Shown: positions 34,402-40,608 of the stretch, piece after piece
Position numbering within the stretch: position 1 is the first letter of the stretch
How the letters are laid out: every line of letters begins with the position of its first letter
Assembly: GCA_964372095.1 (NCBI GenBank)
Contig: CAYJPV010000001.1
Location: 248,001 to 312,000, forward strand
Direction: 5' to 3'
Origin: CAYJPV01 sp964372095
GTDB lineage: Bacteria > Acidobacteriota > Vicinamibacteria > Vicinamibacterales > JAKQTR01
Length of the DNA: 64,000 nucleotides
Notes under the pieces: model-generated
The model's database searches: none
The model's input: only the letters and a program-made list of their open reading frames with translations
What the model was told of the DNA's origin: nothing
Made by a program: the position numbers and the translations under genes

Positions 34402-35565
34402 TCAGGGCGCCACGGCGGGCAAGTCGAACGAAAACCGGCAGCCTTCCCCGACGGCGGTTTCCACCGCGACGTGGGAGTCGTGTGCCTCGACGATCATCTT
34501 CACCAGGGCGAGACCAAGGCCGGTCCCGCCCTGCTGACGCGTGGCGGACCCGTCGAGCTGGTGGAACGCCTTGAACAGTTCGGCGAGTTTGTCGTCCGGA
34601 ATGCCGGGTCCGGTGTCGGCCACCGACCAGCGAACCCGCTGATCCACCAGCCCGGCCGACACCGTGACGTGCCCGCCCGACGGCGTGAACTTGATCGCAT
34701 TGCCCACGAGCTGGTTCATCGCCCAGCGAATACGCTCCGCATCCCCCAGGGCCTGACTCACGTCCGGCGCCACGTGCGACGACAGATGAACCCCGCGGCG
34801 CCGCGCCCGTTCAGCCGCCCCCCCCACCACCGACTCGATGATGGGCGCCACCGCCGTGGGCACGATCGTGAGGCGCATCTCGCCGCGGGCGCCCGTAGCG
34901 AACTGAATGAGGTCGGCAATGAGCCGCTCGAGTTCCTCCACGCCCCGCGCCATCACCGTCACGGCCTGCGCCTGATCGTCGCTCAGCGGCCCCAGATCGC
35001 CAGCCGCCAGCAGCGAGCTGAACCCCTTGATCTTCGTCAGGGGTGTCCGCAATTCGTGCGAGATGTTGGACACGAAGTTGGTCTTCAGGCGATCGAGCTC
35101 CGTCAGGCGCTTGTAGGCCTGCTGGAGTTCGCGCGTCCGTTCGGCGACGCGCTGCTCGAGCTGGGCGTTCACCTGCCGCAGCGCCGTCTGCAGTTCCTGC
35201 ACCTGCTCGACACTGGCCAGTTCGAGCTGCTCGCGCGTCATCACCGACATCTCGAGCAACACCTGCCCGAGTGTCTCCCGGCGGCCCTGGCGGGACAACT
35301 CGCCCTGCCGCGCGAGGCCACTGTCCAGCTGCGCCTGGCTGATGTAGCCCTTCTTCATCAGGAACTCGCCGAACCGCGAGAGCATCGCATCGCCCACAAA
35401 CGGCGTGCCCGGCTCGGCGGGAATGACGCTCAGGGCGAGGCGTTCCATCAGCACGGCGGCCAGGGCCAAATCGACACCGCAATGCGGGCACAACGGTTCG
35501 GGCGCTGAAACCGGCATGGCACATCGGGGGCACGGGTACGACGGCAGAGCTGTCATCCCGGGCAT
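34402..35565 (-). CDS. Soluble histidine kinase with zinc ribbon and MshEN-like N-terminal domain
   Basis: 387 residues from the ATG at 35563-35565, which has GGGAG just upstream; an ATG 9 bases on is an alternative. N-terminal CPRC...CPHC forms a zinc ribbon (residues 12-29). Next come two copies of an MshEN-like 24-residue motif, RFGEFLMKKGYISQAQL and LGQVLLEMSVMTREQL, as found at the N-terminus of type II secretion/pilus ATPases that bind c-di-GMP. A coiled coil follows, then HisKA (NFVSNISHELRTPLTKI) and HATPase domains (QLVGNAIKF, ADTGPGIPDD, GGTGLGLALVK). There are no transmembrane helices. It is convergent with the NtrC-type gene. Confidence 0.8.
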   Translation of the reverse strand: MPGMTALPSYPCPRCAMPVSAPEPLCPHCGVDLALAAVLMERLALSVIPAEPGTPFVGDAMLSRFGEFLMKKGYISQAQLDSGLARQGELSRQGRRETLGQVLLEMSVMTREQLELASVEQVQELQTALRQVNAQLEQRVAERTRELQQAYKRLTELDRLKTNFVSNISHELRTPLTKIKGFSSLLAAGDLGPLSDDQAQAVTVMARGVEELERLIADLIQFATGARGEMRLTIVPTAVAPIIESVVGGAAERARRRGVHLSSHVAPDVSQALGDAERIRWAMNQLVGNAIKFTPSGGHVTVSAGLVDQRVRWSVADTGPGIPDDKLAELFKAFHQLDGSATRQQGGTGLGLALVKMIVEAHDSHVAVETAVGEGCRFSFDLPAVAP

Positions 35566-35586
35566 GATACTCCCGAATCGGGACGG

Positions 35587-35857
35587 TCGGCCATCGGCCA
35601 TCGGCTATCGGCTATCGGCTATCGGCTATCGGCGGCCATCGGCTATCGGCCATCGGCTGTCGGCCATCGGCGCAGGCGCCGTGCATCGAGCCGAAGGTCG
35701 AAGGTCGAAAGCCGAAAGCCGAGATCGGCCATCGGCCATCGGCTATCGGCGCAGGCGCCGTGCATTGAGCCGAAGGTCGAAGGTCGAAGGTCGAAAGCCG
35801 CGCCATGGAGCCGAAAGCCGAAGGTCGAAAGCCGAAAGCCGAAAGCCGAAAGCCGAG
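35587..35857. repeat. Large compound period-7 tandem array
   Basis: About 270 bp built from ATCGGC(C/T) heptamers and GAAGGTC/GAAAGCC heptamers. A longer unit (ATCGGCC block, GCGCAGGCGCCGTGCAT, then the GAAGGTC/GAAAGCC block) occurs twice, with a third degenerate copy, so the array has a higher-order repeat. It lies just upstream of the minus-strand kinase start and about 215 bases upstream of the sigma-54 promoter of the next operon. Open reading frames across it are artefacts of the period. Confidence 0.9.
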
Positions 35858-35901
35858 TGTATAACTCCTCATCGATTGCCGTTGTACTTCTCAACTTCGC
35901 G

Positions 35902-35927
35902 GAATTTGGCCTGAATTCACCAAATTC
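35902..35927. promoter_or_regulatory. A+T-rich dyad, possible activator binding site
   Basis: GAATTTGG and CCAAATTC form a perfect 8-bp inverted repeat flanking a TGAATTCA palindrome, in otherwise GC-rich DNA. It lies about 150-170 bp upstream of the sigma-54 promoter at 36075, where enhancer-binding proteins usually bind. The site is not repeated upstream of the other two promoters. The remaining DNA between 35860 and 36120 shows no gene. Confidence 0.35.
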
Positions 35928-36074
35928 GGACCGAATACCCCTTGTCGACGGCGGGGACCGTTGAATCCCGCTACAGCGCCTCCATCGGTCCTTCACGCAC
36001 ACCACCCGGCCCAACATGAGATAACTCTTTATTTCTCAAGTGTTTACAAAGCCGCAGCCATGCCCGAATGAACA

Positions 36075-36090
36075 TGGCAGGCACCTTGCT
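36075..36090 (+). promoter_or_regulatory. Sigma-54 promoter for the HybAB/GcvH-like operon
   Basis: TGGCAGGCACCTTGCT is a full match to the sigma-54 consensus. Predicted transcription start near 36102, 20 bases before the first small gene of the operon. Confidence 0.78.
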
Positions 36091-36121
36091 ATCACTCTAG
36101 TCGAAGGGAAGGGGCCTGAAG

Positions 36122-36346
36122 ATGTCCTGTCCGTATCTCAAAGAAGTGGTGATGCTCTACTGCCAGGCGTACCCGGTCAAGAAGCTCATTCCGCTTGACC
36201 GCATCGCCTCGGCGGAACCATGCCTTGGGAGCGAATTCGAATCGTGCCCGCTCTTCAAAGACGTCCTGACGCGCATGCGGGCGCATACGCAACGGGACAC
36301 CGTCGCCTCGCAGACGGTCAACGCCCAGAGGGAGGTCTTCCGATGA
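36122..36346 (+). CDS. Small four-cysteine protein, unknown
   Basis: 74 residues with Cys at 3, 14, 34 and 42 (MSCPYLKEVV, MLYCQAYPVKK, EPCLGSEFESCPLF), a spacing that could bind zinc or an iron-sulfur cluster. No signal peptide. It is the first gene behind a consensus sigma-54 promoter, with a purine-rich AAGGGG upstream, and its TGA overlaps the next ATG. I do not know a function; its position suggests a role with the HybA/HybB-like complex. Confidence 0.7.
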   Translation: MSCPYLKEVVMLYCQAYPVKKLIPLDRIASAEPCLGSEFESCPLFKDVLTRMRAHTQRDTVASQTVNAQREVFR

Positions 36347-36423
36347 TCCTCGTCATGCTCGCTCTGCCGGGGTTGCTCCTGGTTGCCGGCTCATGCCTGG
36401 CCTGCGCGTTGACCAGACACTAA
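36343..36423 (+). CDS. 26-residue single-span membrane peptide
   Basis: ATG at 36343, overlapping the previous stop, with an excellent GGGAGG ribosome binding site 7 bases upstream. The product begins MILVMLALPGLLLVAGSCLA and ends ALTRH: one hydrophobic helix with two Cys near its C-terminal end. Its placement in a tight operon and the strong ribosome binding site support translation. It may be a small subunit of the adjacent membrane complex, similar in concept to tiny subunits of cytochrome oxidases; this is an inference. Confidence 0.55.
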   Translation: MILVMLALPGLLLVAGSCLACALTRH

Positions 36424-36459
36424 CTCACGCTATTCGACACGCCGTTGCGAGAGTCGATT

Positions 36460-37359
36460 ATGAATCTGAATAGACGAACGTTTCTCAAGACCGCCGCCGC
36501 CAGCGCCGCCGTGCTGGCGCCGGCGGCCCGCGCCGAAGCCTCGGGGGCCGCGCGCGATCTCGACGCCACCCGCGTGGGCGTGCTGGTCGACACGACCAAG
36601 TGTATCGGGTGCCGGGCGTGTGAAGCCGCGTGCGCAGAAGCCAACACCCTGCCGGGCCCGACCGGCGACGACAGCGTGTTCGCGTCGACCCGCACCACCG
36701 ACACGCGCACCTACACGGTCGTCAATGCCGCGGCCACCGCTCCGGAGGCCGCGGACCGGTTCATCAAACGCCAGTGTATGCACTGCGTCGAACCCGCCTG
36801 CGCCTCGGCCTGCCTGGTGCGGGCGCTGGACAAGACGCCAACCGGTCCGGTGGTTTACTACAAGGACCGCTGCCTCGGCTGCCGCTACTGCATGGTGGCC
36901 TGCCCGTTCGAGGTTCCGAAGTACGAATACGACTCGGCGCTGCCCTTCGTCCAGAAGTGCACGTTCTGCGCCGACCGCCAGGCGAAGGGCCTTCATCCCG
37001 CCTGCACCAGCGTGTGCCCGACCGGCGCCCTGCAGTTCGGCAAACGCACCGAGTTGGTTGAGCTCGCGAAAGAACGCCTTTACGCCCCGGGCAGCACGTA
37101 CGTGCGGCACATCTTCGGCGAACACGAAGTGGGCGGTACGAGCTGGATGTACATCACGGACATCCCGTTCGAGAAACTGGGTCTGCCGACCGAACTGGGC
37201 ACGGTGGCCTACTCGTCGCTCACCCAGGCGTCCCTCGCGGCCGTGCCGTTCGTGCTCACGCTGTGGCCGCCCCTGCTGATGGGCATCTACAACTTCAGCA
37301 AGCGCCGCAACCAGCACGCGCAGACGCCGTCGCACGGCGAGGGGGCCCACCATGAGTAA
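36460..37359 (+). CDS. Tat-exported HybA-like ferredoxin subunit with four [4Fe-4S] sites
   Basis: The ATG at 36460 starts a twin-arginine signal (NRRTFLKTAAASAAVLAPAA). The 299-residue protein has 16 cluster cysteines in four groups: CIGCRACEAAC, CMHCVEPACASAC, CLGCRYCMVAC and CTFC...CTSVC. A C-terminal helix (AVPFVLTLWPPLLMGIYNF) anchors it, as in HybA of hydrogenase-2. It transfers electrons on the periplasmic side between a catalytic or cytochrome partner and the NrfD-type membrane subunit, whose gene it overlaps by 8 bases. No hydrogenase large or small subunit is in the operon. Confidence 0.9.
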   Translation: MNLNRRTFLKTAAASAAVLAPAARAEASGAARDLDATRVGVLVDTTKCIGCRACEAACAEANTLPGPTGDDSVFASTRTTDTRTYTVVNAAATAPEAADRFIKRQCMHCVEPACASACLVRALDKTPTGPVVYYKDRCLGCRYCMVACPFEVPKYEYDSALPFVQKCTFCADRQAKGLHPACTSVCPTGALQFGKRTELVELAKERLYAPGSTYVRHIFGEHEVGGTSWMYITDIPFEKLGLPTELGTVAYSSLTQASLAAVPFVLTLWPPLLMGIYNFSKRRNQHAQTPSHGEGAHHE

Positions 37360-38569
37360 CGCGGACGCTCGCGCCCTGACGTCGCGCGGATGGATGAGCG
37401 ACAAGCTGTTCCTCGGCCTGTCGTTCGGCGACTACGTCAAGAGCCTGATCACGCCGGGCAACCTGGTGGTCGGCCTGATTCTCGCCATCGGCCTGCCCCT
37501 GATCGTGTACCGCTTCGCGGCCGGCCTGGCTGCGACCACCAATCTGACCCAGACCACGCCTTGGGGTATCTGGATCGGCTTTGACATGCTCAGCGGCGTG
37601 GCCCTCGCAGCCGGCGGGTACACCCTGGCGACGTCGGTGTACATCTTCGGGCTGGACGAATACCACCCGGTGGTCCGCCCGGCCGTCCTGACCGGGTTCC
37701 TGGGCTACGTCTTCGCGATCCTCGGTCTGTGCGCCGACCTCGGCCGGCCCTGGAACCTGCCCGTTCCGCTGTTCTTCTCGTGGGGCGGCCCGTCGGTGAT
37801 GTTCGAGATCGCCTGGTGCGTGGTGCTCTATGCCAGCGTGCTCGCGATGGAGTTCCTGCCGCCCGTCTTCGAATGGCTCGGCTGGAAACGCGCGCGGACG
37901 ATTGCCGTCAAGGCCACCATCGGCCTGACCGTCGCCGGCGTGATGCTGTCGACACTCCATCAGTCGTCGCTGGGCGCCCTGTTCCTGATGGCCCCGACGA
38001 AACTGCACCCGCTGTGGTACTCGCCGTTTATCCCGGCCTACTTCTTCATTTCGAGTATCGCCGCCGGCCTGAGCATGGTCATCGTCGAAAGCGCGCTGTC
38101 GCACCGGGCGTTCCAGAGCCGCGTCGACCACCATGTGAACCTGAACAAGATCGTCATCGGCCTGGCCCGCGGCGCCTCCATCGTGCTGTTCTCCTACTTC
38201 TTCGTGAAGCTGCAGGGCATCGCCGACAGCATGCGCTGGGACCTGCTCTGGACGCCGTACGGGTACTGGTTCCTGTTCGAAATCCTGGGCTTCGTGCTGG
38301 TACCCTGCCTGCTGTTCGCCATCGGCGCACGGCGCGGCCAGGTCACGCTGATCCGCTGGACAGCCGCCTGGACCGTGCTCGGCATCATCGTCAACCGGCT
38401 CAACGTCTCGGTCATCGCGTTCAACTGGAACGCGGCGGAACGGTACGTGCCGAGCTGGATGGAGGTGATGATCTCCGTCACGCTCGTCACACTCGGGATC
38501 CAGGTGTTCCGGTGGATCGTGAACCGGATGCCGGTGCTGCGCGAAGACCCCGAATACCACAACGCCTGA
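37352..38569 (+). CDS. NrfD/HybB-type quinone-interacting membrane subunit
   Basis: 405 residues with about ten transmembrane helices. Family-typical features are TTPWGIWIGFDMLSGVALAAGGY in helix 2, LGRPWNLP, MLSTLHQSSLGALFLM and PIYFF-like IPAYFFISS. This is the HybB branch of the NrfD (PsrC-like) family, which exchanges electrons with menaquinone or ubiquinone and may move protons. It overlaps the HybA-like gene and so forms the membrane pair of this complex. Confidence 0.9.
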   Translation: MSNADARALTSRGWMSDKLFLGLSFGDYVKSLITPGNLVVGLILAIGLPLIVYRFAAGLAATTNLTQTTPWGIWIGFDMLSGVALAAGGYTLATSVYIFGLDEYHPVVRPAVLTGFLGYVFAILGLCADLGRPWNLPVPLFFSWGGPSVMFEIAWCVVLYASVLAMEFLPPVFEWLGWKRARTIAVKATIGLTVAGVMLSTLHQSSLGALFLMAPTKLHPLWYSPFIPAYFFISSIAAGLSMVIVESALSHRAFQSRVDHHVNLNKIVIGLARGASIVLFSYFFVKLQGIADSMRWDLLWTPYGYWFLFEILGFVLVPCLLFAIGARRGQVTLIRWTAAWTVLGIIVNRLNVSVIAFNWNAAERYVPSWMEVMISVTLVTLGIQVFRWIVNRMPVLREDPEYHNA

Positions 38570-38600
38570 CCGATTCGGATCCGACGAGGAGATTGAGAGC

Positions 38601-39320
38601 ATGATTCCCCACGATATCCTGACGCTCTACACGGCCAAGATGGTCGAGTACGGCATTGCCATCCTGTTCCTGCTGCTGTTCGTGCCGTTCTGGCGTTTCG
38701 TGCAGGGCTCGGCCACGACCGTGGCCGTACCCGCCACCTCCGCGGCTCGCGCCACGACGCTCGCCGACTGGTTCGCCCTTCCTGCGGAGTACCTGTTCCA
38801 TCGGGGCCATGCCTGGGCGCGCCCCGAAACTTCCGGCCTGGTGACCGTCGGCATGGACGACTTCGCGGCCAGCCTCGTCGGCCCGCTGAGCCGCATTACG
38901 ATGCCGGCCGTGGGCGCGACCGTCGGCCAGGGTGAACGGGCCTGGCGCCTGGTGGCCGGCGACGGCCGGTCCGTCGAGATGTTGTCGCCGGTGGACGGAG
39001 CCATCCTCGAAGTGAATCCGGAGGTCGCGAGCCGCCCCGACGCGGCGCTGACCGATCCGTTCGGCGCCGGATGGCTGATGAAGGTGCAGCCGAGCCGCCT
39101 CAGGGCCAACCGCACAAACCTGCTCTCCGGCACCGCCGCGCGGAACTGGATGCAGGAGGTGGCGGCCGGCCTTCAGGCCCACCTCGCACCCGGGCTCGGA
39201 GCCCTCGCCCAGGACGGCGGCGCGCCGGTCGCGGGTATGGCCAAGGCACTCGACCCCGACCGGTGGGATGCGGTGGCCCGCACCTACCTCCTGACCGACG
39301 AGGAGGACGCCCATGCGTAG
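38601..39320 (+). CDS. Membrane-anchored GcvH-fold protein lacking a lipoyl lysine (copy 1)
   Basis: 239 residues: one N-terminal transmembrane helix (YGIAILFLLLFVPFWRFV), a linker, then a GcvH-like (lipoyl/biotinyl-fold) domain from about 60 to 165 (FHRGHAWARPE, VTVGMDDFAASLVG, GWLMKVQP). In real H proteins the hairpin carries ESVKA with the lipoylated Lys; here it reads GRSVEMLSPVDG, with no Lys. The domain cannot be lipoylated at the usual place. A C-terminal helical extension follows. It is 31 bases after the HybB-like gene and overlaps the triheme cytochrome gene by 8 bases. Its role in the complex is unknown. Confidence 0.8.
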   Translation: MIPHDILTLYTAKMVEYGIAILFLLLFVPFWRFVQGSATTVAVPATSAARATTLADWFALPAEYLFHRGHAWARPETSGLVTVGMDDFAASLVGPLSRITMPAVGATVGQGERAWRLVAGDGRSVEMLSPVDGAILEVNPEVASRPDAALTDPFGAGWLMKVQPSRLRANRTNLLSGTAARNWMQEVAAGLQAHLAPGLGALAQDGGAPVAGMAKALDPDRWDAVARTYLLTDEEDAHA

Positions 39321-39669
39321 CCGACTGAGTGTGGTCGCGGTCGCCGTCGTGATCCTGCTGGGCCTGGCGTATGCCGGAGCCGCCGCGGAACAGGGCCGCA
39401 TGCCCAAGTTGCCGCCCGCATACACGCTGGCCCAGACGGGTGACAGTCCCGGCCCGGTCACCTTCAATCACGAGAGCCATGTGGACGCGGACAAACCGGC
39501 GTGCACGTCGTGCCACTCCAGGATCTTCAAGATCCTCAAGCCGGGCACGGCCGCTGACGGCAAGCCCATGACGCACGACGCCATGAACACGGGTGCCGCC
39601 TGCGGCGCGTGCCACGGCAAGACGTCATTCGGGTTCGACGACTGCACGATGTGTCATCGCAGTGAGTAG
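39313..39669 (+). CDS. Triheme cytochrome c7-like protein
   Basis: 118 residues with a signal peptide (VVAVAVVILLGLAYAGAAA). Three CXXCH haem sites (CTSCH, CGACH, CTMCH) and extra ligand histidines in VTFNHESHV and MTHDAMN fit the c7/c3-type periplasmic electron carriers. It overlaps the preceding GcvH-like gene and precedes the second copy by 59 bases. It is a likely soluble shuttle for the HybA/HybB-like complex. Confidence 0.9.
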   Translation: MRSRLSVVAVAVVILLGLAYAGAAAEQGRMPKLPPAYTLAQTGDSPGPVTFNHESHVDADKPACTSCHSRIFKILKPGTAADGKPMTHDAMNTGAACGACHGKTSFGFDDCTMCHRSE

Positions 39670-39728
39670 GCACGGGAGGCCGGCCCGAAGCCGGCCCGAG
39701 TCAGAGACAGCTTCGAACGAGGGTCATC

Positions 39729-40433
39729 ATGGAAACGTTTTTCTCAGCCATTGAGTCAATCGCCGTCCTGGCCGCCGGTCTGGCCGTCCGGGCCGGTATC
39801 CTGCTGGCGGTGCTCGCCGTGTTGTCCATCCCGGTCATGCTGTTCCTCGGAGGCATGCGCGGGGTCGACGCGGTCCGTCGCCGCCTGCTGGGCGTCATGC
39901 GCCTCGGCGGGTTCTCCTGGAGCGACCAGGCGTTCTACGCCCCGGGGCACACCTGGGTGCGGCAGACCGGGCGGAACCGGGTGGTCGTGGGAGTGGACGA
40001 TCTGGTGCAGCGCCTCTTCCCCACCCCGTCGGGGCTGCAACTGCCGAAGCCCGGCACACTCGTGCGCGCCAACGAGCCGATGGCGGAAGTCCGGGCCATG
40101 GGGCGTCGCGCGAGCCTGATGGCGCCGGTGACCGGCATCGTCACGGCCGTCAACCGGGCCGTCACCGCAGACCCCACCCTGTTCCATCGCGATCCCTACT
40201 CACGCGGGTGGCTGCTCAGCATCACACCGTCTGACCGCGGGTTCGAGACGCTGCCGAGGGGCGAAGAAGCCCGAACCTGGCTGCGGAACGAAGGCAACAG
40301 GTTGTCACGGTTCTTCGAACTCCAGCTGGGTGTCGCCGCGGCCGATGGCGGTGAGTTCATCACCCCGCCGCCAACGATGTTGAGCGACGACCAGTGGACG
40401 ATGTTGACGCGGGAGTTTCTGGCCAACGGCTAG
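39729..40433 (+). CDS. Membrane-anchored GcvH-fold protein lacking a lipoyl lysine (copy 2)
   Basis: 234 residues: N-terminal transmembrane helix (GILLAVLAVLSIPVMLFLGG), then a GcvH-like domain (YAPGHTWVRQTG, VVVGVDDLVQRLF, GWLLSITPSD). The hairpin that should carry the lipoyl Lys reads MGRRASLMAPVTG, again without Lys. The C-terminal part (ARTWLRNEGNRLSRFFELQ) parallels that of copy 1 (ARNWMQEVAAGLQ), so both share the same architecture and probably arose by an old duplication. It is the last gene of the sigma-54-driven operon; its TAG stop lies inside a heptamer array. Confidence 0.8.
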   Translation: METFFSAIESIAVLAAGLAVRAGILLAVLAVLSIPVMLFLGGMRGVDAVRRRLLGVMRLGGFSWSDQAFYAPGHTWVRQTGRNRVVVGVDDLVQRLFPTPSGLQLPKPGTLVRANEPMAEVRAMGRRASLMAPVTGIVTAVNRAVTADPTLFHRDPYSRGWLLSITPSDRGFETLPRGEEARTWLRNEGNRLSRFFELQLGVAAADGGEFITPPPTMLSDDQWTMLTREFLANG

Positions 40434-40463
40434 GGGCTAGAGGCTAGAGGCTAGAGGCTAGGG
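40429..40463. repeat. Period-7 array at the stop codon of GcvH-like copy 2
   Basis: Five GGCTAGA-type units. The gene's own TAG stop is part of the first unit. Same unit and same orientation relative to the gene as the array at 5824-5862. Confidence 0.8.
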
Positions 40464-40515
40464 AAGGCAGGGGATGTCCCCGGTCCTGGACTCTCCGCAG
40501 AACCCGGTACACGCG

Positions 40516-40550
40516 ATGGGCCCGACGGCAGCAGATGCCGTCGGGCCCAT
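40516..40550. terminator. Strong hairpin terminator between convergent operons
   Basis: A perfect 15-bp stem (ATGGGCCCGACGGCA / TGCCGTCGGGCCCAT) with a five-base loop, followed by TGTCTGTCTCCTG on the plus strand. It is placed between the last GcvH-like gene and the converging tryptophanase gene. Confidence 0.75.
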
Positions 40551-40574
40551 TGTCTGTCTCCTGTTCGTGCGTCT

Positions 40575-40607
40575 CCCCAACCCCCAACCCCCAACCCCCA
40601 ATCCCTA
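40575..40607. repeat. Period-7 array just after the tryptophanase stop codon
   Basis: Four CCAACCC units; read on the minus strand GGGGGTT, beginning one base after the stop codon. Same unit family as the array at 15898-15962. Confidence 0.8.
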
Positions 40608-40608
40608 G

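Noticed and set aside
35587..35857. CRISPR array
   Set aside because: The repeats are 7 bp with no unique spacers of constant length and no cas genes nearby.
35612..36017. Minus-strand open frames rich in LSAFGFRPS and similar repeats
   Set aside because: They are translations of the heptamer array (three 7-bp units give seven codons) and have no independent support.
36460..38569. Hydrogenase-2 itself
   Set aside because: Only the HybA- and HybB-like accessory subunits are present; no NiFe large or small subunit is encoded in the window.
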